From assembly GCA_023248415.1 (NCBI GenBank), contig JAHFEP010000080.1, positions 1 through 12,112 on the forward strand: a stretch of 12,112 bases of DNA, given 5' to 3'. Positions 1-6,565 of this stretch are shown piece after piece (the first letter of the stretch is position 1; the number at the start of each line of letters is the position of its first letter). Made by a program: the position numbers and the translations under genes. The notes under the pieces were generated by a model that was given only the letters and a program-made list of their open reading frames with translations, had not been told where the DNA came from and did no database searches. The DNA is from Nitrospirota bacterium. Lineage in GTDB: Bacteria; Nitrospirota; CAKKRA01; 9FT-COMBO-42-15.

Positions 1-43
1 ACACCCTTTATAGTGTGTCAAGAAAATCATAGAGGGTTTTATC

Positions 44-72
44 TTGAATAGTATTTTTATTTAGTGTATCAT
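44..72 (+). promoter_or_regulatory. Candidate sigma-70 promoter for the APS-kinase-like gene
   Basis: TTGAAT (44-49) and TATCAT (67-72) are separated by 17 bases, with a predicted start near 79 and a leader of about 40 bases. A second TATAAT at 107-112 has no good -35 and would give an almost leaderless transcript. Apart from these boxes I see nothing in 1-117. This is a pattern match only. Confidence 0.4.
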
Positions 73-120
73 TTTTAATGAGATCAAAGAATTAGTTGAA
101 TAGGGCTATAATTATATTTG

Positions 121-642
121 ATGCCAAAAACTCCCTTTGCAATATGGATTACAGGTCTGCCTTCATCAGGGAAGACGACTATTAGAAGGGCGCTTGTTAA
201 AAGGCTGAATGAGGCAGGTATATCTGTTCAAGTCTTGGAGTCTGATGAGCTTCGCAGGATAATAACGCCAAAGCCTACCTATAGCCCTGAGGAGAGGGAT
301 AATTTTTACAATGTTATGGTTTATGCTGGCGAGCTGCTTATAAGAAACGGCGCTAATATTATCTTTGATGCCACTGCAAATAAGCGCTTATATCGTGATA
401 AGGCAAGGGGGGCAATCACAAATTTTGTTGAGGTATATGTGAAATGCCCCCTCTCTGTCTGCATGCAGCGCGACCCAAAAGGGATTTATAAAAAGGCTAA
501 GGAAGGTAAGGCAGTTACAGTCCCAGGTTTGCAGGAATTATACGAAGAGCCATTAAATCCAGAAATTGTTGTTGAGTCAGATAAAGAAGAACCTGAGGCT
601 GCTGCTGAAAAGATATTTCAGTTTCTTATGCGTAGTTTCTGA
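121..642 (+). CDS. APS-kinase-family P-loop kinase (adenylylsulfate kinase-like), variant active site
   Basis: The protein has 173 residues from ATG 121; a TTG directly before it is in frame but less likely. The P-loop GLPSSGKT is at residues 12-19. ESDELRR (40-46) stands where APS kinases have the DGDxxR substrate/Mg region. RDPKGIYKKAKEG (117-129) is the typical APS-kinase RDPKGLYKKA motif, followed by the YEEPLNPEIV tail (141-150). Authentic CysC phosphorylates adenosine 5'-phosphosulfate at the 3' position to make PAPS in the cytoplasm. Here the usual FISPY segment with the conserved Ser is replaced by FDATANKRLYRD (82-93), so the substrate could differ. There are no other sulfate-assimilation genes next to it. 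The 3' end overlaps the convergent sigma-factor gene by 17 bp. The ribosome binding site is poor (AGGG 15 bases upstream). I am confident of the family but less so of the exact reaction. Confidence 0.85.
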   Translation: MPKTPFAIWITGLPSSGKTTIRRALVKRLNEAGISVQVLESDELRRIITPKPTYSPEERDNFYNVMVYAGELLIRNGANIIFDATANKRLYRDKARGAITNFVEVYVKCPLSVCMQRDPKGIYKKAKEGKAVTVPGLQELYEEPLNPEIVVESDKEEPEAAAEKIFQFLMRSF

Positions 643-1714
643 GTATCTCGCTCCTCTTTAAATGCCTTAATTTTCTCAATGCCTTTATCTCTATCTGCCT
701 GATTCTCTCCCTTGTAAGTTTAAGGTCTTTTCCTGTTTCTTCAAGTGTGTGTTCGTCTCCGCCGATGCCAAAGCGCATCTTTAATATCTTTTCCTCTCTC
801 GGTGTGAGCGTAGACAGCACCTTATTTACAAGCTCTGACAGATTCTTTTTTTCCATCTCATCATGAGGTGTCAGTTTTTCTGTATCCTGTAAAAATTCCT
901 TTAGCGTCTTTTCGCTCTTTTCTTCCTGCGCTATCGGACGTTCAAGTGAGACAGGCTCTGGAATAGCCTTTAGTATCTTATTAACTTTATCTATAGAGAT
1001 GCCAATTACCTCTGCGATTTCCTCTGGTGTTGGTTTTCTCCCTTTTTTCTGTGTAAAGTCCTTTGTAAAGTTACCAATCTTATTTATCAGCTCTGTTATA
1101 TGAACAGGAAGCCGTATAGTCCTTGCCTGCTCAAATATTGCCCTTGTTATTCCCTGCCTTATCCACCATGTTGCATAAGTGCTGAACTTGAATCCCTTGG
1201 TATGGTCAAATTTATCCACAGCACGCATAGCGCCAATATTCCCTTCCTGAATCAAGTCAAGCAATGGCAGTCCTCTGTTCTGATATTTCTTTGCGATGCT
1301 GACAACAAGCCTGAGGTTTGCTGTAACTATTTCAGACTTTGCCTTTGCATAGGCTTTTCTTGCGTTATAAAGAGACCGTTTTTCCTTTACAGTCAGCTTT
1401 CCTCTTTTCTTAGAAAGCCTTTTTATAATCTTTTTTGTCGCAGCAACCTCTTTTAGTAATGCAAGCTCCTTTTCAGGTGTAAGCAGCGGCGTCCTGCCCA
1501 TTGTGCGCAGATATGTCCACACGAGGTTTTCGGGAACCACAACCTCTTCTTTTTCCTCCTCTTCCTCAACGGACTCTAATTCCTCTGTTAAAGGACGCAC
1601 CTCTTCCTCTTCTTCTAAGAGGTCACTGGCTTCTTCTAATTCTTCATCAGAAGTAATTGTATTTTTATTTTCTAATTCTTCGTCAAAATTTACTGCAACA
1701 GCTCTTCTGCTCAT
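626..1714 (-). CDS. Primary-type (RpoD/RpoS-like) RNA polymerase sigma-70 factor
   Basis: The protein has 362 residues and is a promoter-recognition subunit of RNA polymerase. ATG 1714 is chosen because a near-perfect Shine-Dalgarno, AGGAGGTG (1728-1721), lies just upstream; the in-frame GTG at 1723 is part of that Shine-Dalgarno. Residues 1-60 are very acidic with Glu runs. Region 1.2 starts at about 64 (VWTYLRTMG), region 2 spans about 133-195 (DLIQEGNIGAMRAVDKFD, then FSTYATWWIRQGITRAI, the -10 binding helix), region 3 about 200-265, and region 4 about 300-352 (LTPREEKILKMRFG, then the helix-turn-helix ending RERIRQIEIKALRKLR). The region 2 to 4 motifs match housekeeping sigma factors, but the protein is short and lacks a long region 1.1 and non-conserved insert. 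It may be the main sigma or a group 2 (RpoS-like) paralogue; the window cannot decide. Confidence 0.95.
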   Translation of the reverse strand: MSRRAVAVNFDEELENKNTITSDEELEEASDLLEEEEEVRPLTEELESVEEEEEKEEVVVPENLVWTYLRTMGRTPLLTPEKELALLKEVAATKKIIKRLSKKRGKLTVKEKRSLYNARKAYAKAKSEIVTANLRLVVSIAKKYQNRGLPLLDLIQEGNIGAMRAVDKFDHTKGFKFSTYATWWIRQGITRAIFEQARTIRLPVHITELINKIGNFTKDFTQKKGRKPTPEEIAEVIGISIDKVNKILKAIPEPVSLERPIAQEEKSEKTLKEFLQDTEKLTPHDEMEKKNLSELVNKVLSTLTPREEKILKMRFGIGGDEHTLEETGKDLKLTRERIRQIEIKALRKLRHLKRSEILRNYA

Positions 1715-1790
1715 CTTTATCACCTCCTGTTTTTAAGATTGAAGGGCATTGCTTCAACAACCTTATTTAGAGCGTTTTGAAATTTACCCA

Positions 1791-1819
1791 ATAATACTAC
1801 AAAGAGTAGTAGTTGTCAA
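1791..1819 (-). promoter_or_regulatory. Sigma-70 promoter of the sigma-factor gene
   Basis: On the minus strand a perfect TTGACA (1819-1814), a 17-base spacer and TATTAT (1796-1791) lie upstream of the sigma gene. The predicted start is near 1784, giving a leader of about 70 bases. That leader contains a small hairpin, TTGAAG with loop and CTTCAA (1757-1739), just upstream of the ribosome binding site. The gene may be read by a sigma factor of its own class. Confidence 0.7.
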
Positions 1820-1830
1820 TGTTTAAATTA

Positions 1831-2001
1831 TTAAAATTTATGCGTAAGGTCTCCAGATTTCTTCATCTCAGTCCTGATTAAATTTCTGAGATACATGGTT
1901 ACGGTCATTGAATGCCGTTCGCAGACCTTTTTTAAGAAATTATACTCGTCTTCAGAAATGCAGGCATTTATTACCTTTTTTCCGTTAGATTGCTTCTTCA
2001 T
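1831..2001 (-). CDS. Small ribbon-helix-helix-like (CopG/Arc-type) protein
   Basis: A protein of 56 residues. ATG 2001 is preferred over the in-frame ATG 2031: AAGGTGG (2016-2010) sits at good spacing before 2001, and 2031 falls only two bases beyond the predicted -10 box, upstream of the likely transcript start. The pattern is a basic N-terminus (MKKQSNGKK), a strand VINACIS, helix EDEYNFLKKVCERH, a turn, then a helix TMYLRNLIRTEMKK. This resembles ribbon-helix-helix DNA-binding proteins, which dimerise through the N-terminal strand. No toxin gene is adjacent, so an antitoxin role is not supported. It stands alone between the sigma-factor gene (same strand, about 115 bp away) and the divergent SAM synthetase. 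Assignment is by pattern alone. Confidence 0.6.
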   Translation of the reverse strand: MKKQSNGKKVINACISEDEYNFLKKVCERHSMTVTMYLRNLIRTEMKKSGDLTHKF

Positions 2002-2032
2002 ATCCGACACCACCTTATATAAATTTAGCATA

Positions 2033-2060
2033 AGTATAGCACAAATTTTGTATTTGTCAA
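2033..2060 (-). promoter_or_regulatory. Promoter with internal palindrome upstream of the RHH-like gene
   Basis: Minus strand TTGACA (2060-2055), a 16-base spacer and TATACT (2038-2033). Inside the spacer lies a perfect palindrome, ACAAA-A-TTTGT (2051-2041). A dimeric ribbon-helix-helix product could bind there and repress its own transcription. The boxes are seen directly; autoregulation is inference. Confidence 0.6.
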
Positions 2061-2134
2061 GCTATTTTTTTATATGTATTATATATATATACACAACATA
2101 AAATATATAGAAACTATGGGAATATAAAAAAGCC

Positions 2135-2163
2135 TTGAATTTACCCTTGTAAGCAAATATAAT
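2135..2163 (+). promoter_or_regulatory. Sigma-70 promoter of the SAM synthetase gene
   Basis: TTGAAT (2135-2140), 17 bases, TATAAT (2158-2163). Transcription would start near 2170, leaving only about 24 bases before the ATG, too short for a SAM riboswitch. Confidence 0.65.
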
Positions 2164-2193
2164 AACTTAACTTTTTTAATTGCAGGATTTGAA

Positions 2194-3405
2194 ATGAGAA
2201 GGATTATTATTGAAAAACTTAAAGGCCGCCCTGTTTCAGAAAATCGGGTTGAGATTGTGGAGAGAAAGGGAACAGGTCATCCAGATTATATCTGCGATGC
2301 AATAATGGATGAGATATCTGTTGCCTTGAGTAAAATTTATAAGGAGAAATTCGGGGCAGTGCTTCACCATAATATTGACAAAGGTATGCTTGCTGCTGGC
2401 GCAGTGGAGAGGAAATTCGGCGGCGGCAGCTTAACAGAGCCGATGAGAATGATATTCGGCGACAGGGCTGCATATAAGATAAATGGAGAGAAGATACCTG
2501 TTGCAGATATTGCAGTAAATACTGCGAAGGATTGGTTCAGAAGGAATCTCCGTTTTGTTGACCCTGATAAGCATATAAATTATCAGGTGGAAATCAAAGA
2601 GGGCTCTGCTGAACTTTCAGATATATTTAAAAGGGGCGAAGCTGTTCTTGGCGCAAATGATACCTCTGCTGCTGTTGGCTATGCGCCGTTTACATTGACA
2701 GAGCAGATTGTCCTTGATACAGAGAGATACTTAAACTCAAAGGAGTTTAAAGACAGGTTTCCAGAGACAGGCGAGGATGTTAAGATAATGGGTGTAAGAG
2801 AGAAGCAGAGGCTTCACCTTACAATTGCTATGCCCATGATTGATAGATTTATTGATAGAGAGTCGGCATACTTTAAAAGAAAAAAGGAGATTAATGGCGC
2901 AATAGAGGAGTTTGTTAAAGGCAAGACCCCTGAAATAAAGAAGGTAAACATATATCTAAATACACTTGATAAAAAGGGAAGGGGCATTGGCGGGATGTAT
3001 CTTTCTGTGCTCGGCACCTCCGCAGAGGATGCTGATTCAGGCCAGGTTGGAAGGGGGAACAGGGTTAACGGCGTTATCTCTTTGAACAGGCCCATGGGAA
3101 CAGAGGCAGCAGCAGGCAAGAACCCTGTAAGCCATGTTGGCAAGATTTATAATATTCTGACACATAAGATTGCAAATGATATTTATCAAAAGACTAAAGG
3201 TATTAAAGAGGTTTATGTCTGGATGTGCAGCCAGATTGGCCAGCCGATTGACCAGCCAAAGGTAATATCAGCACAGCTTATATTAGAAAAGGGCGCCTCT
3301 TTTTCCGATATATCAAAGATGGTTGATGAAATTATTAATTTTAAGCTTGATAAAATAGGGGATTTTTGTAATGATTTGGCAATGGGCAAATACCCCGTTT
3401 GCTAA
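2194..3405 (+). CDS. mat: Archaeal-type methionine adenosyltransferase (S-adenosylmethionine synthetase)
   Basis: A protein of 403 residues that makes S-adenosylmethionine from methionine and ATP in the cytosol. It belongs to the archaeal-type AdoMet synthetase family, not the bacterial MetK family. The start ATG 2194 has AGGA six bases upstream. Visible motifs: ERKGTGHPDYICD (23-35), which supplies the substrate-binding His/Asp; HHNIDKGMLAAG (58-69); FGGGSLTEPMRMIFGD (75-90); GANDTSAAVGYAPF near 153-166; and later RGNRVNGVISLNRPMGTEA. Length is normal for the archaeal family (about 400), so it looks intact. Bacteria with this form often use it as their only or backup SAM synthetase. The downstream DksA-type gene is on the same strand after 78 bp and a hairpin. 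No methylation gene is adjacent. Confidence 0.95.
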   Translation: MRRIIIEKLKGRPVSENRVEIVERKGTGHPDYICDAIMDEISVALSKIYKEKFGAVLHHNIDKGMLAAGAVERKFGGGSLTEPMRMIFGDRAAYKINGEKIPVADIAVNTAKDWFRRNLRFVDPDKHINYQVEIKEGSAELSDIFKRGEAVLGANDTSAAVGYAPFTLTEQIVLDTERYLNSKEFKDRFPETGEDVKIMGVREKQRLHLTIAMPMIDRFIDRESAYFKRKKEINGAIEEFVKGKTPEIKKVNIYLNTLDKKGRGIGGMYLSVLGTSAEDADSGQVGRGNRVNGVISLNRPMGTEAAAGKNPVSHVGKIYNILTHKIANDIYQKTKGIKEVYVWMCSQIGQPIDQPKVISAQLILEKGASFSDISKMVDEIINFKLDKIGDFCNDLAMGKYPVC

Positions 3406-3432
3406 AGGCAGAGCTAAGATTAAGAAGGTAGT

Positions 3433-3452
3433 CCCCTCCCTAAAGGAAGGGG
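3433..3452 (+). repeat. Hairpin between SAM synthetase and DksA-type gene
   Basis: CCCCTCCC, loop TAAA, GGAAGGGG forms an eight-pair stem with one C-A mismatch. No T tract follows, so it is not a standard intrinsic terminator. It could be an mRNA-stability hairpin or one copy of a dispersed CCCCTCCC-type repeat; a genome search is needed to tell. Confidence 0.5.
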
Positions 3453-3483
3453 AGATTTGAAGTATAATTCAGGAGGAGTGCAG

Positions 3484-3888
3484 ATGAGTACAGCTAAAGG
3501 TGATAAAAAGAAAAAAGAGGAAATGAGACGGGTGCTGCATGAAAAAAGAGAGGCTGTAGTTAAAGAGATAGAAGAACAGTTCGGCTCTCATATGAGCACT
3601 GCTGTTCTGCAGAAGTTTGATTCAGCCCTTGATGATGGAGACCTCTCTGTCCTTTCTCTTGGCGAGGGCATTGATTATAAACTCCTTGAGATGAAATATA
3701 AGGAGTACAAGAGCATTGCCGATGCCTTTAGAAAGCTTGACGCAGGGACATATGGGGTCTGCGAGGAGTGCGGCAATGGTATTGATGAGAAGAGATTAAA
3801 GGTAATACCCTTTGCCAGGCTCTGCATAGTCTGCAAGAAAAAGCAGGAGGAGTTAGAAGAGATAGATAAGGAAAGGGGATTGGAGTAG
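3484..3888 (+). CDS. DksA/TraR-family C4 zinc-finger protein
   Basis: A protein of 134 residues. ATG 3484 is chosen because AGGAGG (3471-3476) is seven bases upstream; the TTG at 3457 would lie before that site. A Lys-rich N-terminus leads into a long coiled coil (about 10-85), whose tip carries acidic residues LDDGDLSV (49-56), comparable to the D-x-x-D tip that DksA inserts into the RNA polymerase secondary channel. The C-terminal zinc finger is complete: C93 and C96 (CEEC), C114 and C117 (CIVC). The DAGTYGVCEECG and RLKVIPFARLC segments are textbook DksA/TraR. Known family members modulate transcription initiation, often with ppGpp. The tip is not an exact DxxDxA match, so true DksA activity is likely but not assured. 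It converges on the FmdE-like gene with only 6 bp between the stops. Confidence 0.88.
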   Translation: MSTAKGDKKKKEEMRRVLHEKREAVVKEIEEQFGSHMSTAVLQKFDSALDDGDLSVLSLGEGIDYKLLEMKYKEYKSIADAFRKLDAGTYGVCEECGNGIDEKRLKVIPFARLCIVCKKKQEELEEIDKERGLE

Positions 3889-3894
3889 GTAGCA

Positions 3895-4554
3895 CTATCC
3901 CTGAGGAAATTTATAATCCTTCACTTCAGTTATCTCAAAAAGTCCTTCAATCTTATCTGCTTCAAGCAGAACCTTTTTTACCTTTCCCTGCCACATATCA
4001 ATAAATGCCTTGTGCTCTTCCTTTGAGGCAGTTCCAGAGACTACAAGCGGCATCAGATCAGACATCCTTTCATCTGATTGGATAACACCTGGATTATATA
4101 CAACCTTTACAGTTTTATTGTTGTCTGTCCTCTGGAAGATAAAGGCATTAAATTCACCATGCTCTTCATCAAAAACAAGTTTGTTCCTTCTGGCGAATCT
4201 TCCGCCGAGCCCTCCAAAGCCGGTGATTGTTGCAGCGCCTGTTATAAGACTTATTACCTGCGATATTGGGCCATAAGCCATGTCAAGCGGCCCGCCCATA
4301 ACAGCCACCTTTATTTCGCCTCTGACAGGCATCTCATTTCCGTAAAGCGCCTTTAATGCTTTAAGGGTTATCATATATGCGCCTGCAACAGCAGGGCATG
4401 AGTGCCCTGCAAGCTTTACTGCATCAGGGTATTTAAAAACAAAGACCGCCTCCTCTGCCATTGCACCAAGCACCACTGCCAATGGGTCTTTTAGTTTAAT
4501 CTGCTCTGCCTTGTCAAAAAAATCCTGCAGCCATTTGCTCTGCCCTTCTGCCAT
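3895..4554 (-). CDS. FmdE-domain-like protein of unknown function
   Basis: A protein of 219 residues. ATG 4554 has AGGAGGA six bases upstream. After an amphipathic N-terminus, AGHSCPAVAGAY (49-60) resembles the metal-binding GHxCP motif of the FmdE (formylmethanofuran dehydrogenase subunit E) family, with His51 and Cys53. Then come a hydrophobic helix, a Gly-rich VAVMGGPLDMAYGP (84-96), and TGFGGLGGRFARRNK (111-125). No C-terminal zinc ribbon, signal peptide or membrane segment is visible. The family name comes from methanogens, but bacterial stand-alone members have no settled role and often occur near molybdenum or redox enzymes. None is visible here, so I would call it only FmdE-like. A TATAAT-like box (minus strand 4592-4587) with a weak -35 may be its promoter. 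Confidence 0.8.
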   Translation of the reverse strand: MAEGQSKWLQDFFDKAEQIKLKDPLAVVLGAMAEEAVFVFKYPDAVKLAGHSCPAVAGAYMITLKALKALYGNEMPVRGEIKVAVMGGPLDMAYGPISQVISLITGAATITGFGGLGGRFARRNKLVFDEEHGEFNAFIFQRTDNNKTVKVVYNPGVIQSDERMSDLMPLVVSGTASKEEHKAFIDMWQGKVKKVLLEADKIEGLFEITEVKDYKFPQG

Positions 4555-4719
4555 GTTTAATCCTCCTGTTTTAAAATTTAAACTTTATTATACTATAATT
4601 ATAACAATTGATAGGAAATAAAAGATATGATTTAGTTCATACTACATAAAAATACTATCATGAATAATATTAATGGCTTTTTGTAGAAGTGAGTGGGTAA
4701 GCCCCGCCCATCCATGTTC

Positions 4720-4842
4720 AAGCCGTGCTACTTCATAGACCATCTTGAGGTAAGGCAAAAGGGTAAGGACAGTGGGGAAAAGAAAAAGAAGGGATTAGCA
4801 TTGACTGAAGAACATCAAAAAGCAAGATCTGGCCATCTAACC
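4720..4842 (+). repeat. Left copy of a long direct repeat flanking the DUF4143 ATPase
   Basis: Bases 4727-4827 are identical, with no mismatch seen, to 6365-6465 (offset 1638). Similarity with a few mismatches extends from about 4720 to 4842. The reading frame through this copy (4693-4881) shares YFIDHLEVRQKG and ALTEEHQKAR with the right copy, but its ends diverge, so this is probably a displaced 3' piece of the same mobile gene and not an intact gene. The right copy is the one continuous with helix-turn-helix-like coding sequence. The rest of 4555-4953 contains only the hairpin and promoter noted separately. Confidence 0.9.
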
Positions 4843-4852
4843 TGTCCTAACC

Positions 4853-4876
4853 CTTCCGAGCTTTGGGCTGGGGAAG
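4853..4876 (+). repeat. Imperfect hairpin right of the left repeat copy
   Basis: CTTCC and AGC pair with GCT and GGAAG around a TTTGG-type loop, with one mismatch or bulge. It may mark an element edge or be a weak terminator; no T tract follows. Confidence 0.3.
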
Positions 4877-4916
4877 TATGAGATAGGATGATTTCCGAAC
4901 TATGCACAAAATATCA

Positions 4917-4946
4917 TTGACTTTAACGTGGCAATTAGAATATTAT
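4917..4946 (+). promoter_or_regulatory. Promoter giving a probably leaderless ATPase transcript
   Basis: TTGACT (4917-4922), 18 bases, TATTAT (4941-4946). The expected transcription start, about 7 bases further, falls at or next to the ATG at 4954. No Shine-Dalgarno precedes that ATG, which agrees with leaderless translation. Confidence 0.5.
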
Positions 4947-4953
4947 TCACTAC

Positions 4954-6204
4954 ATGAATAGAATTCATTCAAATCAGGAATTGATTTATAGAAGGCGGTG
5001 GATATGTCCGCTGGTAAAATCTGCAATAAAAACCTTTCCTGCCGTTGTTATATCAGGGGCAAGGCAGGTCGGCAAAAGCACTTTTCTGCAAAATGAATTT
5101 CCAGATTTCAAATACTTAAGCCTGGACGACTTTTCAACACTGCAACAGGCAAAAAGAGACCCGGCATCATTATGGATGGACTCCGACAGAGTAATAATTG
5201 ACGAGGCGCAAAAGGCGCCCGAACTCTTTCCTGCGATAAAATCGGCTATTGACAGGACGCAGAGGAAAATACGGTTTGTTCTGTCAGGCTCATCAAACAT
5301 CCTCCTTATGAAAAATATAAGCGAAACCCTTGCCGGAAGGGCCGTCTATTTTGAGATGCTTCCCATGTCAATGGGCGAGATGGAAACCGGAAAAGAATCG
5401 CCGCAGAATTTCTTTAACATCATTCAGTCTGATTACAGAGGCAAAGAACAGGATATAGGCGCTGTAAATCCTATCCCTTTTCTGTTCAGGGGGTTCATGC
5501 CCCCGCTCATAAATTTAACCGCCGATAAAGATGTCCTGCTCTGGTGGGAAGGATATATAAAAACCTATCTTGAAAGAGATTTAAGAACACTATCTCAAAT
5601 AGAATCACTCATAGATTTCAGAAGAGTCATGGAAGCCTTTGCCTTAAGAACCGGCAATGTCCTGAATCAAACGGAGATAAGCAGGGATACGGGCGTAAGC
5701 CAGCCGACCGTGCATAGATATATCAAGCTGCTGGAGGTTTCCAATATCATCAAAAAGGTTCCTGCTTACTATTCCAACAGAACCAAGAGGATAACTAAAT
5801 CTCCCAAAGTCTTCTTCATAGACGCTGGATTGAGCGCATACCTCTCCGGCTATCACCATAAAGAATCTCTTAAAAATGCGCGTGAACTGGGAGCTTTTTT
5901 TGAGACAATGATTTTTATGCATCTTACTATCCTCTCGGAACTGATGATTCCAAAGGCAAAGATATTTTACTGGAGAACAACAGCAGGCAAAGAGGTTGAT
6001 TTTATCATGGAACATGGCAAAAACCTTTTTGCCTTTGAGGTAAAACTCACAAAGAAACCGTCATTTAACGACATAAAAAACCTGCTTACCTTCATTGAAG
6101 AATATCCGGGAACATCGCGGGGTATTTTATTGCATACCGGAAGTTCCGTCAAATGGCTGCATTCCAAGGTCATTGCAGTGCCGTGGTGGTGGATAGGGGA
6201 ATAA
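4954..6204 (+). CDS. AAA-type ATPase with C-terminal DUF4143 (AAA_14/DUF4143 family)
   Basis: A protein of 416 residues, full length for the family. Walker A GARQVGKS is at 35-42, Walker B VIIDEAQ at 80-86, and SGSSN (111-115) is the sensor-like strand. A winged-helix-like segment (about 237-262, QTEISRDTGVSQPTVHRYIKLL) precedes the DUF4143 region. The C-terminus has Asp349 (KEVDF) and Glu362-x-Lys364 (FEVKLT), the spacing of a PD-(D/E)XK nuclease-like core. These proteins are widespread, often in accessory islands; their biological role is not established. ATG 4954 fits the family's N-terminus (a short Tyr/Arg stretch before the P-loop strand) although no Shine-Dalgarno is present. The gene sits alone between the two copies of a long direct repeat, which suggests it moves or was acquired together with them. 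Confidence 0.93.
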   Translation: MNRIHSNQELIYRRRWICPLVKSAIKTFPAVVISGARQVGKSTFLQNEFPDFKYLSLDDFSTLQQAKRDPASLWMDSDRVIIDEAQKAPELFPAIKSAIDRTQRKIRFVLSGSSNILLMKNISETLAGRAVYFEMLPMSMGEMETGKESPQNFFNIIQSDYRGKEQDIGAVNPIPFLFRGFMPPLINLTADKDVLLWWEGYIKTYLERDLRTLSQIESLIDFRRVMEAFALRTGNVLNQTEISRDTGVSQPTVHRYIKLLEVSNIIKKVPAYYSNRTKRITKSPKVFFIDAGLSAYLSGYHHKESLKNARELGAFFETMIFMHLTILSELMIPKAKIFYWRTTAGKEVDFIMEHGKNLFAFEVKLTKKPSFNDIKNLLTFIEEYPGTSRGILLHTGSSVKWLHSKVIAVPWWWIGE

Positions 6205-6226
6205 AGGATTGCAAGATGGGGCTTGA

Positions 6227-6486
6227 CATGCTTTGCCGGTGGAGTTACAAGAATGTATAGATAAGCGAGCATTAAAAGAGATTGCAGATTATTATAAGAT
6301 TTACTATACTACAACATACAAGGTGAAAAGAGAGGTGGGGATAGAAACTGATTTTTAAAGCCCCGCTACTTCATAGACCATCTTGAGGTAAGGCAAAAGG
6401 GTAAGGACAGTGGGGAAAAGAAAAAGAAGGGATTAGCATTGACTGAAGAACATCAAAAAGCAAGACGTGACCCTCTAACCCCGTAA
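6227..6486 (+). pseudogene. Remnant of a helix-turn-helix-like (possibly transposase) gene, frameshifted
   Basis: An open frame from 6227 to the stop at 6356-6358 encodes ALKEIADYYKIYYTTTYKVK, which has the look of a helix-turn-helix. It stops in a run of five T (6352-6356). One extra T would join it to the next frame, which runs through the right repeat copy (YFIDHLEVRQKG, then ALTEEHQKARRDPLTP) to a stop at 6484-6486. The joined reading would be about 85 codons of a C-terminal protein part with no start. C-terminal helix-turn-helix segments of this kind occur in some IS200-like/RAYT transposases and site-specific DNA-binding proteins; I cannot identify which. It overlaps the right copy of the repeat and lies 23 bp after the ATPase stop. 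Confidence 0.45.
6358..6480 (+). repeat. Right copy of the long direct repeat
   Basis: Partner of 4720-4842. The core 6365-6465 is 101 of 101 identical by eye. The two copies are in the same orientation with the ATPase gene between them, so recombination between them would delete about 1.64 kb including that gene. Confidence 0.9.
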
Positions 6487-6533
6487 CAAAATGGTATAAA
6501 TAAATCTATCACCTTTATTTGTAAAAAATTCGC

Positions 6534-6562
6534 TTGACATTGAATTGCTTATTTTCTATCAT
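6534..6562 (+). promoter_or_regulatory. Strong sigma-70 promoter reading into the integron remnant
   Basis: A perfect TTGACA (6534-6539), 17 bases, TATCAT (6557-6562). It points right, through the integrase fragment toward the cassettes. It may be a resident promoter that now expresses the cassette genes, or the relic of the integrase promoter. Confidence 0.6.
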
Positions 6563-6565
6563 TGA

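Noticed and set aside
1714..1723. GTG 1723 as start of the sigma factor
   Set aside because: This GTG is part of the AGGAGGTG Shine-Dalgarno for ATG 1714.
2100..2193. A SAM riboswitch ahead of the SAM synthetase gene
   Set aside because: The predicted leader is only about 24 bases and shows no SAM-box fold.
4693..4881. A 62-codon frame through the left repeat copy
   Set aside because: No ribosome binding site; the coding-like part is shared with the right repeat, where it belongs to a longer broken frame, and the mismatches at the repeat edges change amino acids without any sign of codon conservation.
5644..6272. Minus-strand frames opposite the DUF4143 ATPase
   Set aside because: Shadow frames of a clearly coding plus-strand gene, without own signals or recognisable domains.
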